A program made the translations under genes and the position numbers. DNA of 38,666 nucleotides, from positions 3,185 through 41,850 of the forward strand of contig JAAXXG010000006.1 of NCBI GenBank assembly GCA_013334575.1. Reading direction: 5' to 3'. The notes under the pieces are model-generated. The model searched no databases and was not told the DNA's origin. It was given only the letters and a program-made list of their open reading frames with translations. Of this stretch, positions 8,386-16,987 are shown in pieces (positions within the stretch are counted from its first letter, which is position 1; every line of letters begins with the position of its first letter). This DNA comes from Candidatus Moraniibacteriota bacterium (lineage in GTDB: Bacteria; Patescibacteriota; Minisyncoccia; Moranbacterales; UBA1568).

Positions 8386-8904
8386 ATGAAAAGGTTTCTT
8401 ATGAGTTTAATTGCTCGGGGGAGCGACTCCGGGCTGTTCGGTCTCGCAATTGGCATTTCGGTCGCAGCGTTGGTTCTTTCCGGAATAATTCTTCCGTCGA
8501 TCATACTGTCTGCTTCGATAAATCAGTTTGCTCCCTTGCTGACGCAAGATCGTTTGTTTCTCATTTTCACTTCGTCAGGTCTGGTATTCGGTATATGTGC
8601 CATATTGTTTGTGAAAGGCAAAGAATGGTCGCCTTTGTTTCCGTGGCATCTAACCAGCTGTCTCAAGAAGATCAGGAAGGAATTGACGGATGAAACGATG
8701 GTCCGTATCGTAGATGGTCTGCTTGCCGGCCATCCGGATTATATGCACCAATGGGTTACGGACTTCGATCGATTTCAGTGGAAGATGCCGATATTGAGGC
8801 GCATCGAGGCGGAGATCGATGATGCTCGGTCAAGAGCCGAAGAGCTTCGCGAAGAGACGCGTGTGCTTGCGGAGAATCTCGGTCTCGACTTTGAAAATGG
8901 ATAG
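8386..8904 (+). CDS. Hypothetical protein, two N-terminal TM segments plus C-terminal helical domain
   Basis: SD ggaggc; MKRFLMSLIARGSDSGLFGLAIGISVAALVLSGIILPSIIL...; charged C-terminus. Confidence 0.65.
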   Translation: MKRFLMSLIARGSDSGLFGLAIGISVAALVLSGIILPSIILSASINQFAPLLTQDRLFLIFTSSGLVFGICAILFVKGKEWSPLFPWHLTSCLKKIRKELTDETMVRIVDGLLAGHPDYMHQWVTDFDRFQWKMPILRRIEAEIDDARSRAEELREETRVLAENLGLDFENG

Positions 8905-8935
8905 AGAGTACGCCAATGTCGGGAAGAAAATGCAG

Positions 8936-8966
8936 AGACCATGGATACCCACATCCATGGTCTTTT
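8936..8966 (+). terminator. Rho-independent terminator
   Basis: agaccatggat acccac atccatggtct tttatt. Confidence 0.8.
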
Positions 8967-8997
8967 ATTATTCGGACCGTTGCCGTATCGGGAAAAG

Positions 8998-9027
8998 GAA
9001 AAACCCCGCGTAAGCGGGGTTTCGTGT
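8998..9027. terminator. Terminator of TrmB-like paralogue 3, near-identical to 7424-7455
   Basis: aaaaaccccgcgtaagcggggtttcgtgtt. Confidence 0.8.
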
Positions 9028-9044
9028 TTTTGTCAGTACCGTGG

Positions 9045-9770
9045 CTATTCGAGCGAATCCCAGTGGACGGAGAAGATGCTCCTGAGGGTGTCGTGAATCT
9101 TGCGGCTTTCGATGAGGACGCCGGTCATCTCTTCCCAGGAGAGGATGGCGATCGAATGCGTGCCGAAGATGAGGATGTCCGATTCGAGCTTGAGCGTGCC
9201 GGAGGGATCGAGCCGGGTCAGGTGAAAGTCCGGCTGGTCGCCCCGGTGGTACTTCTTCGTGCCCGGGGTCTCCGGAAGGATTGCCTGGGTGAAGATCCGA
9301 AGCTCCTTGCGCTTCGGGCGATAGGCGTCGTCGAACCAGTCGCCTTCGGCTTGGAACGACCCTTCGGAGAGCCAGGCGTGGATACGGCTGCCGGGATACT
9401 TGAGCGTTTCCCGATAGAGGTCCTTGATACCTTCCAGCCCTTCGAAGTAAAGCACTTTCGGCTTGCGGTCGATGAAATTGGCGATGGCGAGGAGCGAGGG
9501 GAGGATAGACTGGGCGATACGGGCCGATTCGGCGGTCATTTCCTCAAGTTTTCGGGGGTCTTCGGCACGATAAAGAGTCTTGTTTCCGTTTCGGACCGTC
9601 TTTATGAGTCCGCGCTCGCGGAGGCTGTCCATGAGGCCATAGACGGTAGTGCGCTTCATCCGAGCCTTCTGTGATATGCGGGCGACGGACGCTTCGCCGA
9701 GCTCGAGTGCCGAAAGGTATATCCGGGCCTCGTTTTCCGAAAGTCCGAGTCTTTTGAGCTGGGGAATCAT
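9045..9770 (-). CDS. TrmB-like HTH transcriptional regulator, paralogue 3
   Basis: MIPQLKRLGLSENEARIYLSALELGEASVARISQKARMKRTTVYGLMDSLRERGLI; shared C-terminal layout with the other two. Confidence 0.82.
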   Translation of the reverse strand: MIPQLKRLGLSENEARIYLSALELGEASVARISQKARMKRTTVYGLMDSLRERGLIKTVRNGNKTLYRAEDPRKLEEMTAESARIAQSILPSLLAIANFIDRKPKVLYFEGLEGIKDLYRETLKYPGSRIHAWLSEGSFQAEGDWFDDAYRPKRKELRIFTQAILPETPGTKKYHRGDQPDFHLTRLDPSGTLKLESDILIFGTHSIAILSWEEMTGVLIESRKIHDTLRSIFSVHWDSLE

Positions 9771-9781
9771 AGTGGAAAATT

Positions 9782-9799
9782 TGTCGTCATATTCCGACA
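9782..9799 (+). promoter_or_regulatory. Putative TrmB-like regulator operator, site 3
   Basis: TGTCGTCATATTCCGACA. Confidence 0.62.
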
Positions 9800-9970
9800 A
9801 AATAATGATAGCCTGTGATTCATAAAAAATCAATTTTATAAGCCAAAAATAAGCAATAGAAAAAAGAGGATATTTAAATTCGTTATTTTCGAACGAAAGA
9901 ACCGACAAACGGTTTACGATTCAGGCAGTTGTTTACGAGAAATATTCATCAACTGCAACAAGGAGGGGAC

Positions 9971-10747
9971 ATGTCGGTAACATCGGCGCAATTTAGCGCA
10001 CAACAGGATTTCTGGGCGAACGGAGAGCATCGTCCGGATAAAGTGGGAGACTTTCTGAATCGGAAAGAAGTCATCCGCATGCTTGCCGCTGACGGGCTTC
10101 CGGGAGCGAAGATTCTTGATGCCGGATGTGGCACGGGGTATGTCGCGGAGATGCTCGGGAGGCGCGGCGCGCATGTCTGGGGTATCGACGAGTGCATCCC
10201 GTTTATCGATGCGGCGACGAATTCGACGGCGAATGATGTTGTGCGGTTCCAGTCCGGAAGGATCGAAAAACTTCCGTATGGGAGCGAATGCTTCGATCAC
10301 GTCATTGCCGTCAGCGTCCTGCAATATATGTACAAAGGGTGTATCGGGGAATTCTTCCGTCACGTCGCTCGCGTTCTCAGGAAAAACGGGACTGTGATCG
10401 TCTCGATGACGCATCCCGACTTGTATCGTTTGTGTTACAGGGATCACGAAGGGGATACGCAGGATAAGCCGGCCTGGATTCACTTTTCGGGGCGTAGCGG
10501 GAGCGACGGGGTGGATATGGTGGATACCTATACCCAGCACTACTTCAACGCATCCGGAAATGGCTCCGTTCTTCAAGGGGTGCGGGCCTATTCCGGGAAG
10601 GATATCGTGGACATGGCCGAATGTGCCGGTCTCAAGATGGTTTCTTCCAGGAGTATCGAATATCCGAAGTCGCTCGTAGAAAAGTATCCCCAGTGGGGAA
10701 GCGTATGGGGCTATCCCTCGTATCTGATCCTCGAGTTTCAGAAGTAA
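9971..10747 (+). CDS. Class I SAM-dependent methyltransferase
   Basis: SD aaggagggg; ILDAGCGTGYVAEMLGRRGAHVWGID, FDHVIAVSVLQYM, RHVARVLRKNGTVIVSMTHPD. Confidence 0.85.
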   Translation: MSVTSAQFSAQQDFWANGEHRPDKVGDFLNRKEVIRMLAADGLPGAKILDAGCGTGYVAEMLGRRGAHVWGIDECIPFIDAATNSTANDVVRFQSGRIEKLPYGSECFDHVIAVSVLQYMYKGCIGEFFRHVARVLRKNGTVIVSMTHPDLYRLCYRDHEGDTQDKPAWIHFSGRSGSDGVDMVDTYTQHYFNASGNGSVLQGVRAYSGKDIVDMAECAGLKMVSSRSIEYPKSLVEKYPQWGSVWGYPSYLILEFQK

Positions 10748-10767
10748 GGTTGACGTTTACGGTTACG

Positions 10768-10801
10768 AAAAAGCCCGATTTTATAGAAGTCGGGCTTTTT
10801 A
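10768..10801. terminator. Rho-independent terminator
   Basis: aaaaagcccgattttatagaagtcgggcttttt. Confidence 0.8.
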
Positions 10802-11129
10802 CTTCGGTGTCCATTCGGTGTCGAATACGACGACCGGAAGGTGCTCCCGTCCGCCGCGATGCGCACCGTTGGACCAGTTCGGGAACTCCCTCCGGGAGTA
10901 TCCGGGAGAAATCAGTCTGATCGGCTTGCGGTCGAGTGTTGATTCGATGTTCGGAATCCCATTGATATTCGTTGCGCGGACCAGGAGGGTGCTTTTTACT
11001 GTTTCTCAGGCAGAACTTCTTTCCTTCCCGGATTTTTGACGCGATACCTCGGTCGAGGTGGACCTTGACCGTCTTTCGGCCTGATCGGATCATTTCGAAT
11101 GCGATTCCAAATATGCCGAGCGTAAGCAT
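10799..11129 (-). pseudogene. ASCH-like domain protein interrupted by a +1 frameshift near 11006
   Basis: Frame 1: MLTLGIFGIAFEMIRSGRKTVKVHLDRGIASKIREGKKFCL; next frame: ETVKSTLLVRATNINGIPNIESTLDRKPIRLISPGYSRREFPNWSNGAHRGGREHLPVVVFDTEWTPK-stop. Confidence 0.5.
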
Positions 11130-11321
11130 GGGTGGCCTTCGTTTGCAGTGGTAATGGATTTATTTCGTGCGAAGGGGGAAACATTCGATTCGGAATACGC
11201 ATGTATCCGTCGTCGGATGTTGGGGGGCGGATCCTATCCGGTACCTTGACGCGTGGCCGGGTCGGGGATAGGATGGTGCGAATGTCGTTTATCAATCAAT
11301 AAGACAAGGAGTCGGACAACC

Positions 11322-11816
11322 ATGACACATAGTATACGAATCAAGCCGCTTAGCCCGATTGCCGCGGTAGTGGACCTCATCTTTTCGTGCGTCGCGGTCC
11401 CGCTTTCCATCCCCCTTACCCATCCCTGGAACCGAGTGCAATTGCTGCACGGGCAGTGGGAGTGGTTGCAGGACGACCTCAGCCTGACGGTCGTCGTTCC
11501 AGGTGATACCGATGCGCTGAAGGGAAATCATCCGATCCGTTCCCATGTCCGGTTTCTCGGCGGATGGAAGAAGTACGTCCTCCTCGAGGCGTCCGTTCCC
11601 TGGCATGTCGGGTGGATCATTCCGGACGGGAAAGGGGGGAAGATATGCGAAGTCTCCCGCCTCGTCATCCGCCATCGGGTGAAGATGCTGATCGGTCCGT
11701 ACGAAACGGGATTCATCGCCATCGCTGCGGAAAGCGGGAAACAGACGCGTCCGTCCGTGGTCGGCTACGGTCGCCTGGGGGAGAGTGATCTGCATCGGAA
11801 CATCGCGTTGCTTTGA
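11322..11816 (+). CDS. Hypothetical protein
   Basis: SD aaggag; MTHSIRIKPLSPIAAVVDLIFSCVAVPLSIPL... Confidence 0.6.
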   Translation: MTHSIRIKPLSPIAAVVDLIFSCVAVPLSIPLTHPWNRVQLLHGQWEWLQDDLSLTVVVPGDTDALKGNHPIRSHVRFLGGWKKYVLLEASVPWHVGWIIPDGKGGKICEVSRLVIRHRVKMLIGPYETGFIAIAAESGKQTRPSVVGYGRLGESDLHRNIALL

Positions 11817-11823
11817 ACCGCAA

Positions 11824-11868
11824 AACCTGCGGGCAGAAAATCTGCTCCCGCGGGTTTTCTGTTTTTAC
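11824..11868 (+). terminator. Rho-independent terminator
   Basis: aacctgcgggcagaaaatctgctcccgcgggttttctgttttt. Confidence 0.65.
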
Positions 11869-12080
11869 ATTCCTTATACGGAGGAATATGCCGCAAGCGG
11901 ATTTCTTGATTTGAAAAAAGTCGCCCGAAACGATGGTCATTGAGATACGGCTTGAAGGGTATTTGCAGAAATATCGTGGAGCTGATACCATCAGGAGCTG
12001 CGATTTTTCGTGGCGCTTTCTTAACAAACGACGTCGATTTTTTCGGCGTACTATTTCATTCAACTTCCTGGAGAACGATC

Positions 12081-12788
12081 ATGATCAGAACCAACAAGTA
12101 TCCCGTGCCGAACCTGATCCGTCCATCACATGTGCTGGTGAGCGTATTCGACAAAACGGGACTGGAAGTCCTGGTGGAGGCCGTCTTGCGTGCGAATCCG
12201 CAGGCGATGTTCTATTCGACCGGCGGAACCGAGACGAAACTGCTGAAGATCCTCGGTTCGAGGGCAGGCACGAACTACATGTCCGTCGAGACTTTCACGG
12301 GCTGCCCGGAAATGGAGGGCGGACTGGTGAAGACGCTGCATCCGAAGATTCATGCCGGATTGCTTGCAGAAAGGGGAAACCCGAACCATGAGCGCTATCT
12401 CAGCGAAGATATGGCGCAGTTCGGCCAGGGCCCGGGCGTGTACTTCGATATCTTTGTCGGGGGTTTGTATCCGTTCGATAAGGTCGTGCAGGAAGAGGGT
12501 TCGACTGCCGAGACGGCCAGGTGCAACATTGACATCGGTGGCCCGACCATGACCATGGCGGCGGCCAAGAACTGGCACAGCGTGGCGGTGTTGACTCAAG
12601 TGGAACAGTACGAGGAACTCGCCAGAAAACTTGCGGCGAATGGTGGCTTTATCTCTGCTGCTTCGCGGTTCCGGTTGGCAGTCGAAGCCATAAGTGTCGT
12701 TTCGGATTTTCGCTTCGGTAACTGGGCCTATTTTTCCCATCTCGACTTTCAGCGTGACGTTCTCCCGACGATCGAACTCGTGCCCTGA
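12081..12788 (+). CDS. Stand-alone IMP cyclohydrolase (N-terminal PurH/MGS-like domain only)
   Basis: HVLVSVFDKTGLEVLVEA..FYSTGGTETKLLKIL..VETFTGCPEMEGGLVKTLHPKIHAGLLAERGNPNH..NIDIGGPTMTMAAAKNWHSVAVL; ends after about 235 aa with no AICAR transformylase domain. Confidence 0.85.
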   Translation: MIRTNKYPVPNLIRPSHVLVSVFDKTGLEVLVEAVLRANPQAMFYSTGGTETKLLKILGSRAGTNYMSVETFTGCPEMEGGLVKTLHPKIHAGLLAERGNPNHERYLSEDMAQFGQGPGVYFDIFVGGLYPFDKVVQEEGSTAETARCNIDIGGPTMTMAAAKNWHSVAVLTQVEQYEELARKLAANGGFISAASRFRLAVEAISVVSDFRFGNWAYFSHLDFQRDVLPTIELVP

Positions 12789-12804
12789 AGGCCGTTCAAA
12801 AGGA

Positions 12805-12850
12805 TATCAAAGCCGTATGGTTAATCCATATGGCTTTGATTTTTTTTTTG
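12805..12850 (+). terminator. Strong rho-independent terminator
   Basis: atcaaagccgtatggttaatccatatggctttgattttttttttg. Confidence 0.9.
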
Positions 12851-12883
12851 CGATATATATTAGGTGGAGCGGGTTTGGTGAGC

Positions 12884-13882
12884 CTACCTCACCGTATTCG
12901 TAGGATTTCCGTCCGCGAAGGCGTTGAGGTTTTCGGCGGTGGTGTCGAGGATGCGGTCGATCGCTTCGCGGCTGTAGAAGCCGATATGAGGCGTGAAGAC
13001 CACGTTGTCATGATGGAGGAGGTCCCGATTCTCCGCGGCGTGCTCCGCCTTCCGGGCGCTGCAACTTCGGTGGAGGCACTGGTTTTCCTCGCGGATATGT
13101 TCCTCGCCTTCGATGACATCGAGTCCGGCGCCGGCGAGGATGCCGCGGTCGAGGCCTTCGATGAGCGCACGGTTGTCCACGATGCCGCCACGCGAGGTGT
13201 TGATGAGAAGGCTTCCCTGCTTCATCTTGGAGATCTTGTCGCGGTCCATGAAGTGTCGCGTCGACTCGAGGAGGGGAATATGGAGGGTGACGATGTCCGA
13301 TTCGGCCAACACTTCGTGAAGCGGCGCATAACGGAAGTGAAGAATCTCGGAGAGGAACGTGTCGTGATGCGTATCGAAGGCGAGTACGTGCATGCCGAAG
13401 CCCTTCGCGATTCGGATGACATGGAGCCCGATATGTCCCGTCCCGATGACGCCGAGCGTCTTGTCCTTGAGGTCGAATCCCATGAGACCCTCGATGGAAT
13501 AGTCGCCCTTCCGGCCGCGCGCGTACGATTTGTGGACGTTCCGCGAGAGGGCGAGGATGAGCGCGAACGTATGTTCCGCGACCGTATTCTCGCCGTACGA
13601 GGGGACGTTCATGACCGCGATATCGCGTTTTCGGCACGCGTCGAGGTCGATATGGTCGAAACCGGTCGAGCGCGTCGCGACCGCCCGAAGGACGGGGAGT
13701 CGGGACAGGAGATCCGCGGACACCTCGGAATAGATGAAGACGGAAATCGCCTCGCAGTCCTTGGCAAGCTCGACGTTCTTTTCGGAGAGCGGTTCAGGGA
13801 AGAACCGGAGATCGTTGCCGGAGAGCGCGACTGAGAGTCGGTCGCTGTCGGTCGGGGTCGTCTCGAAGCAGGCGATGCGCAT
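12884..13882 (-). CDS. D-isomer-specific 2-hydroxyacid dehydrogenase (D-lactate dehydrogenase-like)
   Basis: TRSTGFDHIDLDAC, KTLGVIGTGHIGLHVIRIAKGFGM, LLINTSRGGIVDNRALIEGL, AGAGLDV, FTPHIGFYSREA. Confidence 0.92.
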   Translation of the reverse strand: MRIACFETTPTDSDRLSVALSGNDLRFFPEPLSEKNVELAKDCEAISVFIYSEVSADLLSRLPVLRAVATRSTGFDHIDLDACRKRDIAVMNVPSYGENTVAEHTFALILALSRNVHKSYARGRKGDYSIEGLMGFDLKDKTLGVIGTGHIGLHVIRIAKGFGMHVLAFDTHHDTFLSEILHFRYAPLHEVLAESDIVTLHIPLLESTRHFMDRDKISKMKQGSLLINTSRGGIVDNRALIEGLDRGILAGAGLDVIEGEEHIREENQCLHRSCSARKAEHAAENRDLLHHDNVVFTPHIGFYSREAIDRILDTTAENLNAFADGNPTNTVR

Positions 13883-13940
13883 AGGCGGATAATAAATGGC
13901 TCCGATGCCAGTATAGCACCGGAGCCATTCATGGCGGCAC

Positions 13941-14726
13941 TTACCGCTCCCGTATCCGTTCCGAATCGACCCGGAGACGCTTTCCGGTTCGCTCCGCATC
14001 TTTCTCGTCATGGTTCGGGCGGAGATTCGGGCGCGTATCGGGAAGGATTTCCTCGGCCTCGAACGTGTTCCGGTCGACGAGGTTGCCGATGATCTTCACT
14101 CGCTCACCGGATTCGACTTTCGCTTCCGGAAAGACGACGGTGGTATCGTCCGTCACGACGGTCCAGGTTCGGTTACCGGGATCCTGCAGTTCGAACTCGC
14201 CGAGGTCTCCCGAAAGGACGGTCCCCGCGAGGAAGCCTTCCTTTTCCTGGGTCCAGAATTCGTCCGATCCGCGACGCATGCCCGCATACGGAGGGATGCC
14301 GCGCCGGAACGCCTCGTCCGAGCGTTCGTTCACGTGCAGAGCGTGGAGGGCGCCGGCGCCGGCGACGATGAAAAGGAGGATGCCGAGGGCGACGACGGTC
14401 ACCCGGTGTCGATACCCGTGTTTCGTGTTGCGGAATTCCGCTACCGCCATCGCGACGAATGCTGCCAGGAATACGATCCACAGAAGCGGTACGAGCCGGA
14501 TGACGGCCGGCGACAGGAGGCGTCGCGGACCGAAGGAGAGGATGTGGGGATCGATCGCGAGGATTGGGAGCACGGCGATGGAGAGCGAGAGTGCGCCGAG
14601 TGCCGCGGTCACGGCGAATCCGATCCAGGTCAGGGCACGGCGGACGGTGAACTTCCACCCGGCTTCGGGTCGGATATCCTCGGTCCTGATGCGCTCGAGC
14701 GTCTTCTTGGAGATGTCTTCGGTCAT
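13941..14726 (-). CDS. Membrane protein, candidate anti-sigma partner or sigma-operon protein
   Basis: About three TM segments; starts 11 nt after the ECF sigma ORF, same strand; C-terminal OB-like region (VKIIGNLVDRNTFEAEEI). Confidence 0.6.
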   Translation of the reverse strand: MTEDISKKTLERIRTEDIRPEAGWKFTVRRALTWIGFAVTAALGALSLSIAVLPILAIDPHILSFGPRRLLSPAVIRLVPLLWIVFLAAFVAMAVAEFRNTKHGYRHRVTVVALGILLFIVAGAGALHALHVNERSDEAFRRGIPPYAGMRRGSDEFWTQEKEGFLAGTVLSGDLGEFELQDPGNRTWTVVTDDTTVVFPEAKVESGERVKIIGNLVDRNTFEAEEILPDTRPNLRPNHDEKDAERTGKRLRVDSERIRER

Positions 14727-14736
14727 ACGGGTCGTA

Positions 14737-15351
14737 TTAGGACGGGGACTCTGCGAGGCGGTCGAGAAGGATCTTGCGGCCGCGACGGATAAGGGTGGCG
14801 ACGGTTCCTTTCGGGAGGCGAAGGATGTCCATGATCTCCTCGTAGGACTTCTCTTCCAGAAATCGGAGGATGAGCGCTTCGCGGTAGGTTTCCGGAAGGT
14901 TCCGTACCGCTTCGTTCAGCCGGGCCAGATCGTGTTTTCTTGCGGTCTCGTCTTCGATATCGGTGGCGTCCCGCAGGATCTGGGAGAGGTCATGCTCGTC
15001 GATGGAGACCGCGGTCCGAATCTTCTTCTTTCGTGCGGTATCGATGGTCTGGTTGTGGACGATACGGTAGATCCAGCTCGAGAACTTCGCGTCGTGGTCG
15101 AAATCGTTGAGGTTCCGGTATGCCTTGATGAAGGCCTCCTGAAGGATATCCTCGGCATCATCACGGTCGAAGGACGATATCCGGCGTATATAGCGCAGAA
15201 GAGGCGCCTCGTAGCGCTCCATGAGCACCCCGAACAGGTTCGCGTCCTGCTTCGCGAGTCCTATGATCTCGATATCTGTCCGGTCCTGGTACGCGGAGGG
15301 GTCCATGGGTTTCGTAAGGGCGGATTCGGTACCCGTGCCGTTTCCGATCAT
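14737..15351 (-). CDS. RNA polymerase sigma-70 factor, ECF subfamily (start 15306 possible)
   Basis: DDAEDILQEAFIKAYRNLNDFDHDAKFSSWIYRIVHNQTIDTARKKK; LPETYREALILRFLEEKSYEEIMDILRLPKGTVATLIRRGRKIL. Confidence 0.93.
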   Translation of the reverse strand: MIGNGTGTESALTKPMDPSAYQDRTDIEIIGLAKQDANLFGVLMERYEAPLLRYIRRISSFDRDDAEDILQEAFIKAYRNLNDFDHDAKFSSWIYRIVHNQTIDTARKKKIRTAVSIDEHDLSQILRDATDIEDETARKHDLARLNEAVRNLPETYREALILRFLEEKSYEEIMDILRLPKGTVATLIRRGRKILLDRLAESPS

Positions 15352-15397
15352 ACGTATGTCCGGAGGGACGGTTTTCAGTCCTGCCTGTTTTCGGCTC

Positions 15398-16921
15398 CTA
15401 TTTTTCCCAAAGAAAAAGGTTTTTTCCGGTCATCTCATTCGGGATGGGGAGTCCGAGGAGCGAAAGGACGGTCGGGGCGAGGTCGGCGAGTCCGCCACGC
15501 TCGACCGTTCCCGGAGCCGTGACGATGATCGGAACGGGGTTGGTGGTATGGGCGGTGTGAGGCTCTCCGGTTTCCGGGTCGACGTTCAGTTCCGCGTTCC
15601 CATGATCAGCCGTCACGATCGCGACGCCGCCTTTCCCGAGAATCGCCTCTATGACCCGGCGGAGTTCCCGGTCAAGCGCCTCGAGCGACTCGATGATCTT
15701 CGGAACGTTACCGGTGTGACCGATCATGTCCGCGTTCGCGAAGTTCACGAAGAGAAAGTCCGTGTCTTTTTCGACGGCCTCGATGGCGCGGTCGGCGACC
15801 TCGCGGGCGCGCATTTCCGGCGCCTCGTCATGGGTCCGGACGTCCTTGCGGCTCTCGACGAGGATGTCTTCCTCGCCCTCTTCCGGGAGTTCGCGGCCTC
15901 CGTTGAGATAGTAGGTGGAATGGGCGTATTTCTCTGTTTCGGCCACATGCGTCTGCCGGAGTCCGGCCCGGGAAATCTCGCGGGAGAGCGTGGTTGCCGG
16001 AACGATCTGCGGGAACGCCACGATCGAGGGGAGCTTTTCGTCGTACGAGGTCATGGTGACGAAACACAGGTTCTTTTCCCTGGCGTGTTCCACGGTTCTG
16101 GCCGAGAGTTGCCGCGAACGGTCGCTTCGGAAGTTAAAGAAGAGAATCCCGTCGTTTTCCCTGACACGGTACGCCTCCCCATTTTCGTCGAGGAAGACGA
16201 CCGGTTCCAGGTGTTCGTCGACGATGCCTTCCTCGTAGAGTTCCTGCAGGAGTTCGGAGGGGCGTTTTTCGCGGACGACCCGCTCGGCCTCTCCATGGAA
16301 TATCGCTCGTTCCGCCTTCTCGGTACGGTCCCAGTTCTTGTCGCGATCCATCGCGTAGAATCGGCCCGAAGCGGTCGCGATGAAGCCGATGCCGAGGTCG
16401 TCTATCACGTCCTCCAGCTCGCGGAGGTAGGCCGATCCGCTCCTCGGGCCGGTATCGCGGCCGTCGGTGAAGGCATGGATGGCGATCTTGGTGATCCCGT
16501 ATCCCTTCGCGGCCGCAAGGAACGCGGAAAGGTGATCGGTATGGCTGTGGATTCCGCCTGGGGAGACGAGTCCTTTCACGTGCAGGGTGGAATCGTATTT
16601 CCGTACGTGGTCGAAGAGGGTCCGGAACGCTTCGTTTTCGGCGAAACCGTTCCCGCCTGCGGCCTTTCCGATCCGGACGAGATCGGTATCGATCACGGAT
16701 CCGGCACCGATGGTCATATGTCCGACTTCGCTGTTCCCCATCTGTCCTTCGGGGAGGCCGACGAACGAGGCGCTCGCGTCGAGGAGGGTGTTCGGATACG
16801 AGGCAAGGAGGGAATCGAAGAACGGCGTGTCGGCTGAGGCGATCGCGTTATGCTCGGCCTCGTCGCGGAAGCCCCAGCCGTCGAGGATGATGAGGGCGAC
16901 AGGGCGGTATGGATCGGTCAT
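15398..16921 (-). CDS. gpmI: 2,3-bisphosphoglycerate-independent phosphoglycerate mutase
   Basis: LIILDGWGFRDEAEHNAIASADTPFFDSLLASYP; MGNSEVGHMTIGAG; HAFTDGRDTGPRSG; NADMIGHTG; TADHGNAE. Confidence 0.96.
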   Translation of the reverse strand: MTDPYRPVALIILDGWGFRDEAEHNAIASADTPFFDSLLASYPNTLLDASASFVGLPEGQMGNSEVGHMTIGAGSVIDTDLVRIGKAAGGNGFAENEAFRTLFDHVRKYDSTLHVKGLVSPGGIHSHTDHLSAFLAAAKGYGITKIAIHAFTDGRDTGPRSGSAYLRELEDVIDDLGIGFIATASGRFYAMDRDKNWDRTEKAERAIFHGEAERVVREKRPSELLQELYEEGIVDEHLEPVVFLDENGEAYRVRENDGILFFNFRSDRSRQLSARTVEHAREKNLCFVTMTSYDEKLPSIVAFPQIVPATTLSREISRAGLRQTHVAETEKYAHSTYYLNGGRELPEEGEEDILVESRKDVRTHDEAPEMRAREVADRAIEAVEKDTDFLFVNFANADMIGHTGNVPKIIESLEALDRELRRVIEAILGKGGVAIVTADHGNAELNVDPETGEPHTAHTTNPVPIIVTAPGTVERGGLADLAPTVLSLLGLPIPNEMTGKNLFLWEK

Positions 16922-16987
16922 ACGGTTTCCGGAAAAGGGTACCGTATCACTGTACGCCTCCCGGTTCCGGCGGACAAGGTCCGGGAA

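Noticed and set aside
12830-13834. 334-aa plus-strand ORF opposite the 2-hydroxyacid dehydrogenase
   Set aside because: Shadow ORF of the dehydrogenase gene.
15221-16837. 538-aa plus-strand ORF opposite gpmI
   Set aside because: Shadow ORF; gpmI motifs are clear on the minus strand.
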